Source of the DNA: CAZNTZ01 sp964576135 | Lineage (GTDB): Bacteria > Pseudomonadota > Alphaproteobacteria > Rs-D84 | DNA: 32,777 nt | Reading direction: 5' to 3' | Assembly (NCBI GenBank): GCA_964576135.1 | Contig: CAZNTZ010000007.1 | Span: 1-32,777, forward strand | Shown: positions 14,906-23,753 of the stretch, in pieces | Position numbering within the stretch: position 1 is the first letter of the stretch | How the letters are laid out: every line of letters starts with the position of its first letter | Program-made: the position numbers and the translations under genes | Notes under the pieces: model-generated | Told to the model about the DNA's origin: nothing | Databases searched by the model: none | What the model saw: the letters and a program-made list of their open reading frames with translations, nothing else

Positions 14906-15709
14906 TTATTTCTGTCGATATAGATATTTTTGTATTAAATAGTTTTCAGATTCTTGTTTCAGTTTAAATGTTTCTGTTGAACCAGGATAATCCAGTTCAT
15001 TAACAGTTTTCATTTTGTCTAGATTTGATGCAAGTTTAATGTTTGATGGATGCAAAGGAATACGTATTTTTTTATAACCATGTTCATTCTTTGCAACAAA
15101 ATTTAATGTACCATTATTTTCCCAAAATTCCCAAAGTGTTCTGTGTGTACGAAAATGCAAAGTTTCGCAATTTATTTCATAAACTTTTTCAAAATTTCCG
15201 GGACGTGTTTCAGAATAAATTTCTGCAAGATTTAAAATGTCACGATATCCATGTTGTAATAACAATATATCTTCACCAAATGTATGTGCTTTCTTTTTAC
15301 TATCTGATTTTGGTACTTCAAAAACAAAATCATATTTTCCTGGCGCGGTTTGTTTATAAATATCAGAACCGGTTATATTGTAAAAACCACCGGCATTATT
15401 AACAGAATTTTCCTGAAAATATAATTTAACAGATGTGTTTTGAAAACCAAGAAATTGTTCCAATGACAAATACATCGGATAAACCGCACGCATTAAATCA
15501 TTAATTTTTTCCATGGGGATTATCAGCAAAGAATTTTTATTTAAAACATTTACTTGTTCACGCAAAGTTACCAATTCCTGATATTCAAGATCATTTATAT
15601 AAAGCGGTGCCCGACCAGATTTTTTGATTTGTAAAATTCTTCTTTCAATTTGTTTTGCCAAATGTATCAGTTTTTGGGCTTGATTTGCAGAGTCTGTTTT
15701 TCTAATCAT
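14906..15709 (-). CDS. Hypothetical protein, 267 aa
   Basis: Starts MIRKTDSANQAQKLIHLAKQ, with AAGGA eight to nine bases before the ATG. The first 70 or so residues are helical and charged, possibly a coiled coil. The middle and C-terminal parts look mixed alpha/beta, with many aromatic residues (TLWEFWENNGTLNF). No signal peptide, membrane segment or catalytic motif is recognisable. The cvpA-like gene ends 42 bases upstream on the same strand, so it may be the last gene of that leftward group. Its stop is three bases from the tRNA on the other strand. Confidence 0.75.
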   Translation of the reverse strand: MIRKTDSANQAQKLIHLAKQIERRILQIKKSGRAPLYINDLEYQELVTLREQVNVLNKNSLLIIPMEKINDLMRAVYPMYLSLEQFLGFQNTSVKLYFQENSVNNAGGFYNITGSDIYKQTAPGKYDFVFEVPKSDSKKKAHTFGEDILLLQHGYRDILNLAEIYSETRPGNFEKVYEINCETLHFRTHRTLWEFWENNGTLNFVAKNEHGYKKIRIPLHPSNIKLASNLDKMKTVNELDYPGSTETFKLKQESENYLIQKYLYRQK

Positions 15710-15751
15710 AAATATAATTCCTTGTGTCAGCTCTCTCTCTAAATATACAAA

Positions 15752-16585
15752 TTATTCTTTGGCGGTATTTTCAATTTGTAGCAATTGATTTTCCAGCAAT
15801 GTACGTTCTGAATTTTTATAACCAGTTTCTGTATCTTTCGTAATTGGTGCTGAATCTTTTTTAGTTTCTGTATCAGATTTATTTTCAGGATCTGACGAGT
15901 TTTTTATTCCTTTGGATTTTACGGCACCGTCTATTTTATCAGATGTATTTGTTTTTACAGTATCGTCGATATTTTTTGTTTTATTTGCGTCATCTGTTGA
16001 TGGTTTCGCAGCTTCGACTTTTGGATTTATTAAATTGTTATAAATTTCTTCGGATTCTTTGGTGCCTGTGATATCTCTTTCTAGCAAATTATTTGGTGTT
16101 GGCAAGAACCAGTCATGAATTTTTAATGTTGTCAGCTGCATCACAGGGCGCATGCGTGATTTTGCAACATAGTCAGGCATGGTTGAATCCGAATAATACC
16201 AAAGCGCGCCCCAATATACGAGACCCATAAATACAATTCCGCGGATTATGCCAAATATAACACCCAATGTATGATCTGTGATTTTCAACATACTTTCTTG
16301 GACACGGTCGCGCAGCTTTTGATTAAAGAATGAAAATAAAACCAAAATTACAAAGAATATTAAGAAATATGCAGTAATCAAAGTTCCAATTGTGGATTCA
16401 GTTAGTCCAAACCATTTCTGAAAAAGTAAATCCAAATGTGGCGAAACAAAACGTGATACCAATGCGGCAACAATCCAGGAAACAGTCGCAACGGTTTCAT
16501 ACACACCGCCACGAATTGTTGCCCAAACTGTGCTGGCCAGTACTATACCAATATATATATAATCAAGGGTTGTTAAATCAAACAT
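15752..16585 (-). CDS. cvpA: CvpA family inner-membrane protein
   Basis: 277-aa protein with four predicted membrane segments in the first 130 residues. It has the family signature DHTLGVIFGIIRGIVFMGL (about residues 103-121), close to the DRxLGxxFGxxRG pattern of CvpA (colicin V production) proteins. The extended C-terminal half (about 190-277) is low-complexity, rich in Lys, Asp, Thr, Ser and Asn, presumably a disordered tail not typical of short CvpA proteins. Roles proposed for CvpA relatives include envelope homeostasis and bile tolerance; its precise action is unknown. The start is a plain ATG with a weak ribosome site. Confidence 0.85.
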   Translation of the reverse strand: MFDLTTLDYIYIGIVLASTVWATIRGGVYETVATVSWIVAALVSRFVSPHLDLLFQKWFGLTESTIGTLITAYFLIFFVILVLFSFFNQKLRDRVQESMLKITDHTLGVIFGIIRGIVFMGLVYWGALWYYSDSTMPDYVAKSRMRPVMQLTTLKIHDWFLPTPNNLLERDITGTKESEEIYNNLINPKVEAAKPSTDDANKTKNIDDTVKTNTSDKIDGAVKSKGIKNSSDPENKSDTETKKDSAPITKDTETGYKNSERTLLENQLLQIENTAKE

Positions 16586-16610
16586 AATACTTGCTCAATC
16601 TGAAATATAT

Positions 16611-17186
16611 TTATTTTTTCTTTTTTGAAAACATAACAAATCCGAGACCTGTAACCAATATTATCAACAGACCATAAAAGTAAATTGGAGAACGATCAGA
16701 TGTTTTTTTTTCACCTGTTTCGGCCGAGATTTGTTCATGAATTGCGGATGTGCGTTCTGAATGTGCAGAGCGATAAGCATCAGGTGATGCGTTAAATTCA
16801 GCAGTTGCTTTGGTTGCTGCTGATTTTTCTTCTTCAGTCAATCCAGCATTAAGAGCATCGCGAATTTCTTGTCCGCTTGTTTCTGGGGTATCAAAACCTT
16901 GGATACATTTACCATTTATAATTGCAACAGGAACACCGGTTGATTCAAATCCACATTTTTTAACGTCTGCAAAAAAAGGTTCACGATTTGCTTCTTCGGA
17001 AAGGTTTACCATCTTTGCATTAAGTGATGGATATTCATAAACTAAACTGCTTGAAATAAAATCGCGTAAGTGATGACAATGTGGACAGGTTGGTGAATAA
17101 TAAAGTGTAATATCCGCAGCACCAAAAGAGTTAGCAGAGAGTAATGCACCAAACACAGCAGTTAATAATTTAATTTTCAATTTCAT
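16611..17186 (-). CDS. Membrane-anchored periplasmic thioredoxin/glutaredoxin-like protein
   Basis: 191 aa. A Sec signal (residues 1-22 or so) precedes a thioredoxin-fold domain with the redox motif CPHC (Cys34, Cys37) and the cis-proline loop STGVPVAI (Pro86). A hydrophilic linker follows. A C-terminal membrane segment (about 166-186) ends in four lysines, so the domain should face the periplasm and be tethered by its tail. Role: probably thiol-disulfide exchange on exported proteins. This fits a window with many Cys-rich secreted proteins, although no direct link is shown. A strong AAGGAAGG ribosome site precedes the ATG. CPHC resembles the DsbA motif, but the domain is far shorter. Confidence 0.8.
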   Translation of the reverse strand: MKLKIKLLTAVFGALLSANSFGAADITLYYSPTCPHCHHLRDFISSSLVYEYPSLNAKMVNLSEEANREPFFADVKKCGFESTGVPVAIINGKCIQGFDTPETSGQEIRDALNAGLTEEEKSAATKATAEFNASPDAYRSAHSERTSAIHEQISAETGEKKTSDRSPIYFYGLLIILVTGLGFVMFSKKKK

Positions 17187-17245
17187 AGTTCCTTCCTTTT
17201 AATTTCACACAGAAGTTTAATATCAAAGCAATCAGTTCGCAAGTG

Positions 17246-17272
17246 GAAAATAAAGCCCCAAAATGGGGCTTT
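17246..17272 (-). terminator. rpoD terminator
   Basis: A nine-base stem AAAGCCCCA (17252-17260)/TGGGGCTTT (17264-17272) with a three-base loop; on the minus strand it is followed by ATTTTCC. It begins just after the rpoD TGA stop. Confidence 0.9.
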
Positions 17273-17274
17273 GA

Positions 17275-19353
17275 TCATTCTTCTAAGAAACTGCGAAGTT
17301 TTCTTGCCCTGGTCGGGTGTTTTAATTTGTTCAGCGCTTTTTGTTCAATTTGGCGTATACGTTCACGTGTAACACCAATGTATTCACCGACTTCTTCAAG
17401 CGTGCTGGTTTTGTTAGTCGACATTCCAAAACGTTGACGTAAAACAGTTTCTTCTTTTGGATCCAATTCCGACAAAATTTGTGTGACAATTTTGCGAAGA
17501 TTTTTTTGTGCTGCAGAAACAAAAGGATTTTTTGCTGTTTCATCTGGGATAATTTCAATACGAGAACTGTCGTCTTCGGTTCCAACTGGTGCTTCGAGAG
17601 AAATTGGTTTCAAATTAACTTTCATAGCTTTGTGAATTTTATCAACTGGCAGATAAATAATTTTTGATAATTCTTCGGCTGTTGGTTGGCGACCATATTT
17701 ATGCATAAATTGGCGTGACGCTTTTTGTATCTTGTGAATATTATCAATCATGTGCACAGGTATTCTTATTGTGCGCGCCTGATCCGCGATACTGCGTGAA
17801 ATGCCTTGTTGAATCCAGTTTGTCGCATATGTTGAAAATTTGTTTCCGAGTCTGTAATCAAATTTATCGACCGCTTTCATAAGTCCGATATTACCATCTT
17901 GGACTAAATCGGAAAGATCAAGACCCAAACCACGATTACTTGATTTCTTTGCAAATTTTATAACAAGACGTAAATTAGCTTCTATCATTTCACGTTTTGC
18001 ACGTGCCGCTTCTATTTGACCGCGACGGACAAGATCGACAACTTTTTTATATTCCGAAGTTGGCTGACCTGTTTCAATTGCGATTGCGGAAATATCAGAT
18101 TGGATTCTTAAAATATCTTTTTCATGTTTTTCAGCGAATTTCACCCATGATGGTGATTTACTCTTCATTAATTTTTTGGCCCAATTTCTATTTAATTCAT
18201 TTCCATTGTATTCATCTAAAAATTCTTCGCGTTTTATTTTTGCAGCGACAGCCAAACGCATTAATTTACCCTCTAAACCCATCAGCAATTGGTTGCGTTG
18301 TGTTAATGTTTTCAAGATTTCTGCAACACGATCATCATTCAATCTTATCTTGCTTACGTGTTCAAACAAAGTAATTCTTAATTTGCCGTATTTCTTTTCT
18401 AATTCTTCGTCTAATTTTGCAGATTTAAGTAAATTTTCAAGGCGCATTTTCTGCAATTTTTCCATAGCCGAGAAAGTTTTTTTGATTTTTGCGAACAGTT
18501 CCAGAACCATCGGAAGCAGTGATTCTTCCATCACAGGAATCGGAACACCAGATGTACCGCGGGGTGCATCTTCTTTGCGTGAACCTTCTTCTTCATCTTC
18601 TTCTTCTGCGGCTTCTTCTTCTGCAGCTTCTTCTTCGTCTTCCATGTCTTCAAGATCTTCGTCATCAAGATCTTCAACATTTTCGACACCTTTGCTTTTC
18701 AAAGCTTCGGTAAGTGCAGACAAAGATTTTTGTTCGGCATCAGATGAATACATAACTTCAAGATTTACGATGTAACGCAATCTTATTTCGTCAGACAATA
18801 ATTGTTCATACCATTCTAACATTGCACGAATTGTCATTGGACTTTCGCAAAGACCATAAACCAATAAACGTGATGCAGCTTCTATACGTTGGGCAATAGC
18901 AACTTCGCCAGCAGCAGTCAGTAACTGAACCGTACCGATTTGTTTTAAATATGATTGAACAGAATCTTGGATGCCAAGTGTTAAACTGCCGGTTGTTGCA
19001 CGTTCCAGCTGTTTTGCGTAATGATCATAATTGTCATCATTTACATCAACTTGTTCGGCATCAGACGTTAAAATATCGCGGCTTTTGTCGTGTTCATCAC
19101 TTTCTTCTTCGTCATAAGTTGCGACACTCATTTCAAAAATTGATGTTTCAAGAATTTCCAGACCTAAATCTTGCTGGAAAAATGACATAACTTCTTCTTG
19201 CTCTTCTTTTGGAACTTCGTCCGACAAAACCGCCGAGTCAAAATCCATTTGTGATAAATATCCCTGTTCGACAGCGTTTGTCGCAAGTTTTCGTAAATGT
19301 TCAGGCAGAGATTCTATTAAAAACTTTGTCGCTTCGTCGATTTGCTTTGGCAT
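17275..19353 (-). CDS. rpoD: RNA polymerase primary sigma factor (sigma-70, RpoD)
   Basis: Housekeeping sigma factor, 692 aa. The ATG at 19351-19353 is chosen because AAAGG lies seven bases before it; an upstream ATG adds six residues. Region 1.1 occupies about residues 10-75. A non-conserved region follows, with an acidic Glu/Asp/Ala run at about 225-262. The core reads EMIEANLRLVIKFAKK, then region 2.3-2.4 (KFSTYATNWIQQ then SIADQARTIRIPVHM) and region 4.2 (VTRERIRQIEQKAL). Three oddities: the first Trp of the melting dyad is Asn512, an Arg nearby is Gln, and two residues are inserted in NRGL..LDLVQ. Stop is TGA. Probably co-transcribed with trcR. Confidence 0.98.
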   Translation of the reverse strand: MPKQIDEATKFLIESLPEHLRKLATNAVEQGYLSQMDFDSAVLSDEVPKEEQEEVMSFFQQDLGLEILETSIFEMSVATYDEEESDEHDKSRDILTSDAEQVDVNDDNYDHYAKQLERATTGSLTLGIQDSVQSYLKQIGTVQLLTAAGEVAIAQRIEAASRLLVYGLCESPMTIRAMLEWYEQLLSDEIRLRYIVNLEVMYSSDAEQKSLSALTEALKSKGVENVEDLDDEDLEDMEDEEEAAEEEAAEEEDEEEGSRKEDAPRGTSGVPIPVMEESLLPMVLELFAKIKKTFSAMEKLQKMRLENLLKSAKLDEELEKKYGKLRITLFEHVSKIRLNDDRVAEILKTLTQRNQLLMGLEGKLMRLAVAAKIKREEFLDEYNGNELNRNWAKKLMKSKSPSWVKFAEKHEKDILRIQSDISAIAIETGQPTSEYKKVVDLVRRGQIEAARAKREMIEANLRLVIKFAKKSSNRGLGLDLSDLVQDGNIGLMKAVDKFDYRLGNKFSTYATNWIQQGISRSIADQARTIRIPVHMIDNIHKIQKASRQFMHKYGRQPTAEELSKIIYLPVDKIHKAMKVNLKPISLEAPVGTEDDSSRIEIIPDETAKNPFVSAAQKNLRKIVTQILSELDPKEETVLRQRFGMSTNKTSTLEEVGEYIGVTRERIRQIEQKALNKLKHPTRARKLRSFLEE

Positions 19354-19406
19354 AAAGAAACCTTTCGTCATAGCCGCATTTAAGCGGAACTAAATTATTG
19401 GGAGAT

Positions 19407-19934
19407 TTATTCGGCTTTTTTCTTTGCTTTGGCCACCGCTTCGTTCAAAGCGGATTCAGATACTAAACCCAAAACAATCGGACTTTGGATGTGAATAGTT
19501 GAGTATGATTTGTGAGTTTTATTACGAACAGATGAAACCGTTGGATTAGTAGAGCGCATAAGACGAGCAATCTGTCCATCTGTCAATTCTGGATAATTTT
19601 TAACAATCCATAAAACACCGCCCAGACGATTTTGGCGGTGTAACATTGGTGTGTAACCAATGCCTTTTTTGTTTTGTGATTTCTGTGCAGAAACAATGCT
19701 GTCGAGTAATTTTAAACGTGCTGATGGGTTTGCTTCGCAATTTGTTATATCTTCGCGTGTAAGTTGCCCAGAAAGAACAGGATCAAGTCCTTGGATTTTA
19801 TGCTTTTCACTGTCGGCTATGGATTTGACTTCTAATTCGTGCATGCCGCAGAATTCAGCGATTTGTTCAAAGCTGAGAGCGGTGTTTTCAATCAGCCACA
19901 ACGCGGTGGATTTCTGCATATAAGGATAATTCAT
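19407..19934 (-). CDS. trcR: DUF1013 family cell-cycle transcriptional regulator TrcR
   Basis: 175-aa DNA-binding regulator of the DUF1013/TrcR family known from Alphaproteobacteria, where it is linked to cell-cycle transcription. Matches recalled from the family: STALWLIENTALSFEQIAEFC near the N-terminus (the first of two helix-turn-helix-like segments), IQGLDPVLSGQLTREDI, YTPMLHRQNRLGGVLWIVKN, then YPELTDGQIARLMRST (second such segment) and IVLGLVSESALNEAV near the end. ATG at 19934 follows AAGGA by seven bases; a TTG one codon upstream is less likely. A TATAAT box (19949-19954, minus strand) lies just upstream. It precedes rpoD by 53 bases on the same strand. Confidence 0.93.
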   Translation of the reverse strand: MNYPYMQKSTALWLIENTALSFEQIAEFCGMHELEVKSIADSEKHKIQGLDPVLSGQLTREDITNCEANPSARLKLLDSIVSAQKSQNKKGIGYTPMLHRQNRLGGVLWIVKNYPELTDGQIARLMRSTNPTVSSVRNKTHKSYSTIHIQSPIVLGLVSESALNEAVAKAKKKAE

Positions 19935-20023
19935 CAAGGGGTCCTTTGATTATAAAATTTGTCAAGTGCCAGCAATATAATTCAAAAATAACCAACATTC
20001 AAGGGAAAAATTATTTATTTTAG

Positions 20024-20052
20024 TTGCAATCAAGAATTTATTATTCTATAAT
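20024..20052 (+). promoter_or_regulatory. rpsA promoter
   Basis: TTGCAA (20024-20029) and a perfect TATAAT (20047-20052) with a 17-base spacer give a transcript start near 20059 and a leader of about 100 bases. The same intergenic region carries the opposing TATAAT for trcR-rpoD at 19949-19954. Confidence 0.8.
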
Positions 20053-20069
20053 TTCCGGGCTTTGACTGG

Positions 20070-20101
20070 GCGCGCAGACATTGCAATCACAATAACCGCG
20101 C
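20070..20101 (+). promoter_or_regulatory. rpsA leader hairpin
   Basis: GCGCG (20070-20074) pairs with CGCGC (20097-20101) and an inner ATTG/CAAT stem lies between them. rpsA translation is controlled by S1 itself through leader structure in other proteobacteria, so this is a plausible autoregulatory element. Confidence 0.45.
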
Positions 20102-20158
20102 AAGACCGACGTACTGCTTAAAAATCAAATCGTCTGGCAAACTTTGTTTACTTCTAAA

Positions 20159-21844
20159 ATGAAAGATTTATCCAAAGATTTATTTAATCCTATATCCGGC
20201 GAAGATTTCGGCGTGATATTCAAACAATCGTATGGCGAGCAAGAAACCTTGCAAGGCTATGCAACAAAAGGAACTGTCAAAGACATCCGTATCGATTTCG
20301 TATTGGTTGATGTTGGACTGAAATCCGAAGGTCGCGTTAATTTAAAAGAATTTGGCGCAAATGCTCCGAAAGTTGGTGATATTATTGACGTATTTGTTGA
20401 ACGTTATGAATCACGTGATGGCAGCGCAGTATTATCTTATACCAAAGCACGTGCAGAAAAAGCATGGAAAGAATTAGAAAAAGCTGTTTCAGAAGGCGTT
20501 GATCCAGTTGGTACAATTATGGAAGTTGTTCGTGGTGGATACACAGTTGATTTGAATGGTGTGTTTGCATTTATGCCATCTTCTCAGGCTGATAATCGCC
20601 CAATTCGCGATGCAAAATCGTTGGTTGGTGTAACCGATAAATTCCGCGTTTTGAAAATGGACGCTTTGCGTACAAACGCGATTGTATCACGTCGCGCAAT
20701 CCAAGCTGATTCAATTGCTGCATCACAGAAAGAAGCAATGAAAAATATTGCACTTGGCGCAGTAATCGAAGGAATTGTTAAAAATATTACAGATTACGGT
20801 GTCTTTGTTGATTTGGGTGGAATCGACGGATTGTTGCACGTTACAGATTTGTCTTGGAAACGCGTTTCACATCCACGTGAATTGGTTCACACTGGTCAAA
20901 AAATCAAAGTCAAAGTTATTCAATTTGATCCAGAATCACACCGTATTTCATTGGGTGCAAAACAATTAGAAGAAGATCCATGGGATACAGCATCTCGCGC
21001 ATTTAATGTTGGCGATATTGTCAAAGGCAAAGTTTCCAGCATCACAGATTACGGTGCATTCGTTGATCTTGGCAGCGGAATCGAAGGATTAGTTCATATG
21101 TCTGAAATTTCTTGGACATCAAAGAATATTCAACCTTCAAAGATTTTGACCAATGGTCAGGAAATATCAGTTGTCGTTTTGGGTATCGATCAAGATAAAC
21201 GTCGTATTTCATTGGGTTACAAACAAACACTTGCAAACCCATGGAAAGCATTCGCAGAAACACACAATGTTGGTGACATCATTACTTCACCAATTAAAAA
21301 TGCGACAGAATTTGGTTTGTTTGTTGGATTGACCCCAGAATTAGACGGAATGATTCATATTTCTGATATTTCATGGGATAGATTGGACGAAGAAGAACTC
21401 AAAAAGTTCCAACGCGGTCAAGAAGTCACAGCAAAAATTTTGGATATCAATCCAGAAAAAGAACGTATCACACTTGGTATTAAACAATTGACAGAAAATA
21501 CTGGCAGCGGCAAAGCTTCTATTAAAAAAGGCGCAATCGTTTCAGGAACAGTTTCTGAAATCACACCAGACGAAGTCATTGTTGATTTAAATGGAATCCG
21601 TGGCGTTATACGTCGCACTGATTTGTCAATGAACAAAGAAGAACAATCAACATCTAAATATAAAGTTGGTGATTCTGTCGAAGCATCAGTTGTCAGCGTT
21701 GAAGATGGCATTGTTAAATTGTCTATCCGCGCATTACAGGCTGCTATGGAAAAACAAGCTGTTCGTGAATATTCGAATCAGTCAGATTCCGGTTCAGTCC
21801 TGGGTGACATATTGGGTGCCGCAATCGAAAGCGCGAAAAAATAA
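20159..21844 (+). CDS. rpsA: 30S ribosomal protein S1
   Basis: mRNA-binding ribosomal protein that helps load messages with weak ribosome sites. 561 aa from the ATG at 20159; a TTG five codons upstream (20144) is also in frame. Neither start has a Shine-Dalgarno, which is usual for rpsA. Six S1 repeats can be followed: about residues 30-95, 110-178, 190-262 (ITDYGVFVDLGGIDGLLHV), 277-350 (ITDYGAFVDLGSGIEGLVHM), 363-437 (ATEFGLFVGL) and 450-525. The third and fourth are the most canonical, the sixth the most diverged, as in other S1 proteins. Length matches the E. coli protein (557). Confidence 0.97.
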   Translation: MKDLSKDLFNPISGEDFGVIFKQSYGEQETLQGYATKGTVKDIRIDFVLVDVGLKSEGRVNLKEFGANAPKVGDIIDVFVERYESRDGSAVLSYTKARAEKAWKELEKAVSEGVDPVGTIMEVVRGGYTVDLNGVFAFMPSSQADNRPIRDAKSLVGVTDKFRVLKMDALRTNAIVSRRAIQADSIAASQKEAMKNIALGAVIEGIVKNITDYGVFVDLGGIDGLLHVTDLSWKRVSHPRELVHTGQKIKVKVIQFDPESHRISLGAKQLEEDPWDTASRAFNVGDIVKGKVSSITDYGAFVDLGSGIEGLVHMSEISWTSKNIQPSKILTNGQEISVVVLGIDQDKRRISLGYKQTLANPWKAFAETHNVGDIITSPIKNATEFGLFVGLTPELDGMIHISDISWDRLDEEELKKFQRGQEVTAKILDINPEKERITLGIKQLTENTGSGKASIKKGAIVSGTVSEITPDEVIVDLNGIRGVIRRTDLSMNKEEQSTSKYKVGDSVEASVVSVEDGIVKLSIRALQAAMEKQAVREYSNQSDSGSVLGDILGAAIESAKK

Positions 21845-21860
21845 TTCGTGTTTTGAAAAT

Positions 21861-21888
21861 AAAAAATCCGGCAATAGCCGGATTTTTT
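21861..21888 (+). terminator. Bidirectional terminator after rpsA
   Basis: AAAAAATCCGGC (21861-21872) pairs with GCCGGATTTTTT (21877-21888) around loop AATA. A-runs and T-runs on both sides let it serve rpsA and the convergent glycosyltransferase gene, whose stop codon touches it. Confidence 0.95.
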
Positions 21889-23750
21889 TAATGCCAAGGT
21901 TTTATAATTTTTGTTCTGACCAAGTCGTGTGATGATTCAAATTTTATGCTGTCTTTGTACATAAAGCTGAGATTAGGATTTTCTGTAAATTTAAGTGTAT
22001 ATGCTTTGTATTCAGAACTGCCATTCCAATGGATACCGGTTTCTGAAAAGTTTTTAAATTTTTCCATAGATCCAGGAAGAAATTTAAAATGCAAAATACC
22101 TATATAGCAAGGACTTAAATTCAAAAAGTCTGGTTTGAAAAAATGACTGCCGCATTGTTCACCAGATTTCCACAAAAATAATGGTATCTTTGATAATTGT
22201 GGTGCAAGTTGTACACCATATTCATTTTTGAATAATCTGAATCTGGGGCCACCAAATCTAGATTTTAATTTTGTAAAAGTTGTTTGTTCAATAAAATCTT
22301 TATCAAAAAATGGACAATTTTTTATTAAACTTTTTGAATTATCATACTTTGTGTTCAAAATTTCACCGTCTGGGTACATATCAACCAATTGACCACGAAT
22401 GTGAAAATTACCATGTCGTTTAACTTTTTTTATAAATTTATCAATAGTGATATTTTCAGAATCTTGGTACACAACAAGTTCGTCCGAATCAACACCCAGA
22501 TACCACATCGGTCTGCCACACTTTTTATTATATAAATCACAAATATGTGCCCGCCAAGTATTTTGTTTAATATAATTATATTCATCTGATACTTGGTAAA
22601 CATCACAGTCTGGTTGATCAATAATAAATTCAAGCGATCCGTCAGTGCTGCAATTATCAATCAGTGCAAATCTTTTTACACCAAGATGTCGATAGTGATT
22701 CAGAAATTCAGAAATTTTATCAATCTCATTTTTTATACAACATACTACCACAGGAAATTCTTTTTCTGGAATCCCGTCACATATTTTTAATTGTTTAAAA
22801 TCCATCAAAGATTCGTAATGTAAATCACGCATAGTATAATTTGCGTTTTCTGTTTTATATTTATTACGCAATTTATCACCGATTATATTCCATACACGAT
22901 TTCTTAGACGTTGTAAAAATTCATTAAAGAAAACATAATTCATAAATAAAAATGAAAGACGATTTTTAAATAGAAATCTTTCTGCTTCCCAGAATTCTTG
23001 AAAGAAACCATGATCCATTGCAAACCCCAATACAAAACCACGTGATTTTAACCAATCAGAGTGCAGTTTTAATTTTTCCTTTGGATCAGTTGCAGACAAA
23101 ATTGAATTTTCATTTTTCTTATGAATATATAAAACATCTGGGGCAATTATAATATTGTTTGCATAAAATATAGCCGAAACTATAAATGGTGAATCTTCGC
23201 TTGAACGTAATTCTTCTATAAATTTCAGTTTATGTTTTTCGATAAAATTTCTTCTGAATAAATAATGCCAAATATAAAAATATTGTTTTAAATGTATATT
23301 TGAACCCCTTATTTTATCGTTAAGGTGGACTAATAAATTCGGAGCATGGTGAATTCTGGATTCTAAGAAACCGCCAGATTCATTTTTATAACCACTGGAT
23401 ACCATGTCTGAATCATAACGATTTATCCAGAAAATCATTTGTTCGTAATATCTGGGTGATGATAATTCATCATCTGAATCCATAAAATGAATATAATTAC
23501 CGCGCGCAATTTTTAACCCGGCGTTGCGTGCCGAAGATGGCCCTTGGTTTTTTTGTGAAATTAACCGTATTCGATTATCTGTTTTCGCGAATTCCGAAAT
23601 TATTTTTGCAGAATCATCAGTACTGCCATCATCAATACAAATAATTTCAATATTTTTTACGGTCTGACCAGTTACGCATGACAAGCAATGCGAAATATAT
23701 TTCCCGCTGTTGAATACAGGAATTATAACTGATATTTCTGGTGTTTGCAT
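21888..23750 (-). CDS. Double-headed glycosyltransferase (GT2 plus second GT2-like domain)
   Basis: 620 aa with two glycosyltransferase domains. The N-terminal one (about residues 5-240) is classic GT-A family 2: SVIIPVFNSGKY, IDDGSTDDS (Asp40, Asp41) and the metal-binding FMDSDD (Asp90-Asp93). A linker follows. A second domain (about 335-570) begins VVVCCIKNE and contains ALIDNCSTDGS and YLGVDSDELVVY, resembling the Glyco_tranf_2_4 family. No membrane span is obvious, so it is likely cytosolic and uses nucleotide sugars. AGGTAAATT before the ATG overlaps the stop of the upstream GT2 gene, indicating translational coupling. Acceptor unknown: surface glycan or protein. Confidence 0.88.
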   Translation of the reverse strand: MQTPEISVIIPVFNSGKYISHCLSCVTGQTVKNIEIICIDDGSTDDSAKIISEFAKTDNRIRLISQKNQGPSSARNAGLKIARGNYIHFMDSDDELSSPRYYEQMIFWINRYDSDMVSSGYKNESGGFLESRIHHAPNLLVHLNDKIRGSNIHLKQYFYIWHYLFRRNFIEKHKLKFIEELRSSEDSPFIVSAIFYANNIIIAPDVLYIHKKNENSILSATDPKEKLKLHSDWLKSRGFVLGFAMDHGFFQEFWEAERFLFKNRLSFLFMNYVFFNEFLQRLRNRVWNIIGDKLRNKYKTENANYTMRDLHYESLMDFKQLKICDGIPEKEFPVVVCCIKNEIDKISEFLNHYRHLGVKRFALIDNCSTDGSLEFIIDQPDCDVYQVSDEYNYIKQNTWRAHICDLYNKKCGRPMWYLGVDSDELVVYQDSENITIDKFIKKVKRHGNFHIRGQLVDMYPDGEILNTKYDNSKSLIKNCPFFDKDFIEQTTFTKLKSRFGGPRFRLFKNEYGVQLAPQLSKIPLFLWKSGEQCGSHFFKPDFLNLSPCYIGILHFKFLPGSMEKFKNFSETGIHWNGSSEYKAYTLKFTENPNLSFMYKDSIKFESSHDLVRTKIIKPWH

Positions 23751-23753
23751 AAT

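Noticed and set aside
18176..18775. 199-codon plus-strand frame opposite rpoD
   Set aside because: It is the Ser-rich mirror of the Glu/Asp-rich stretch and core of rpoD, with no ribosome site.
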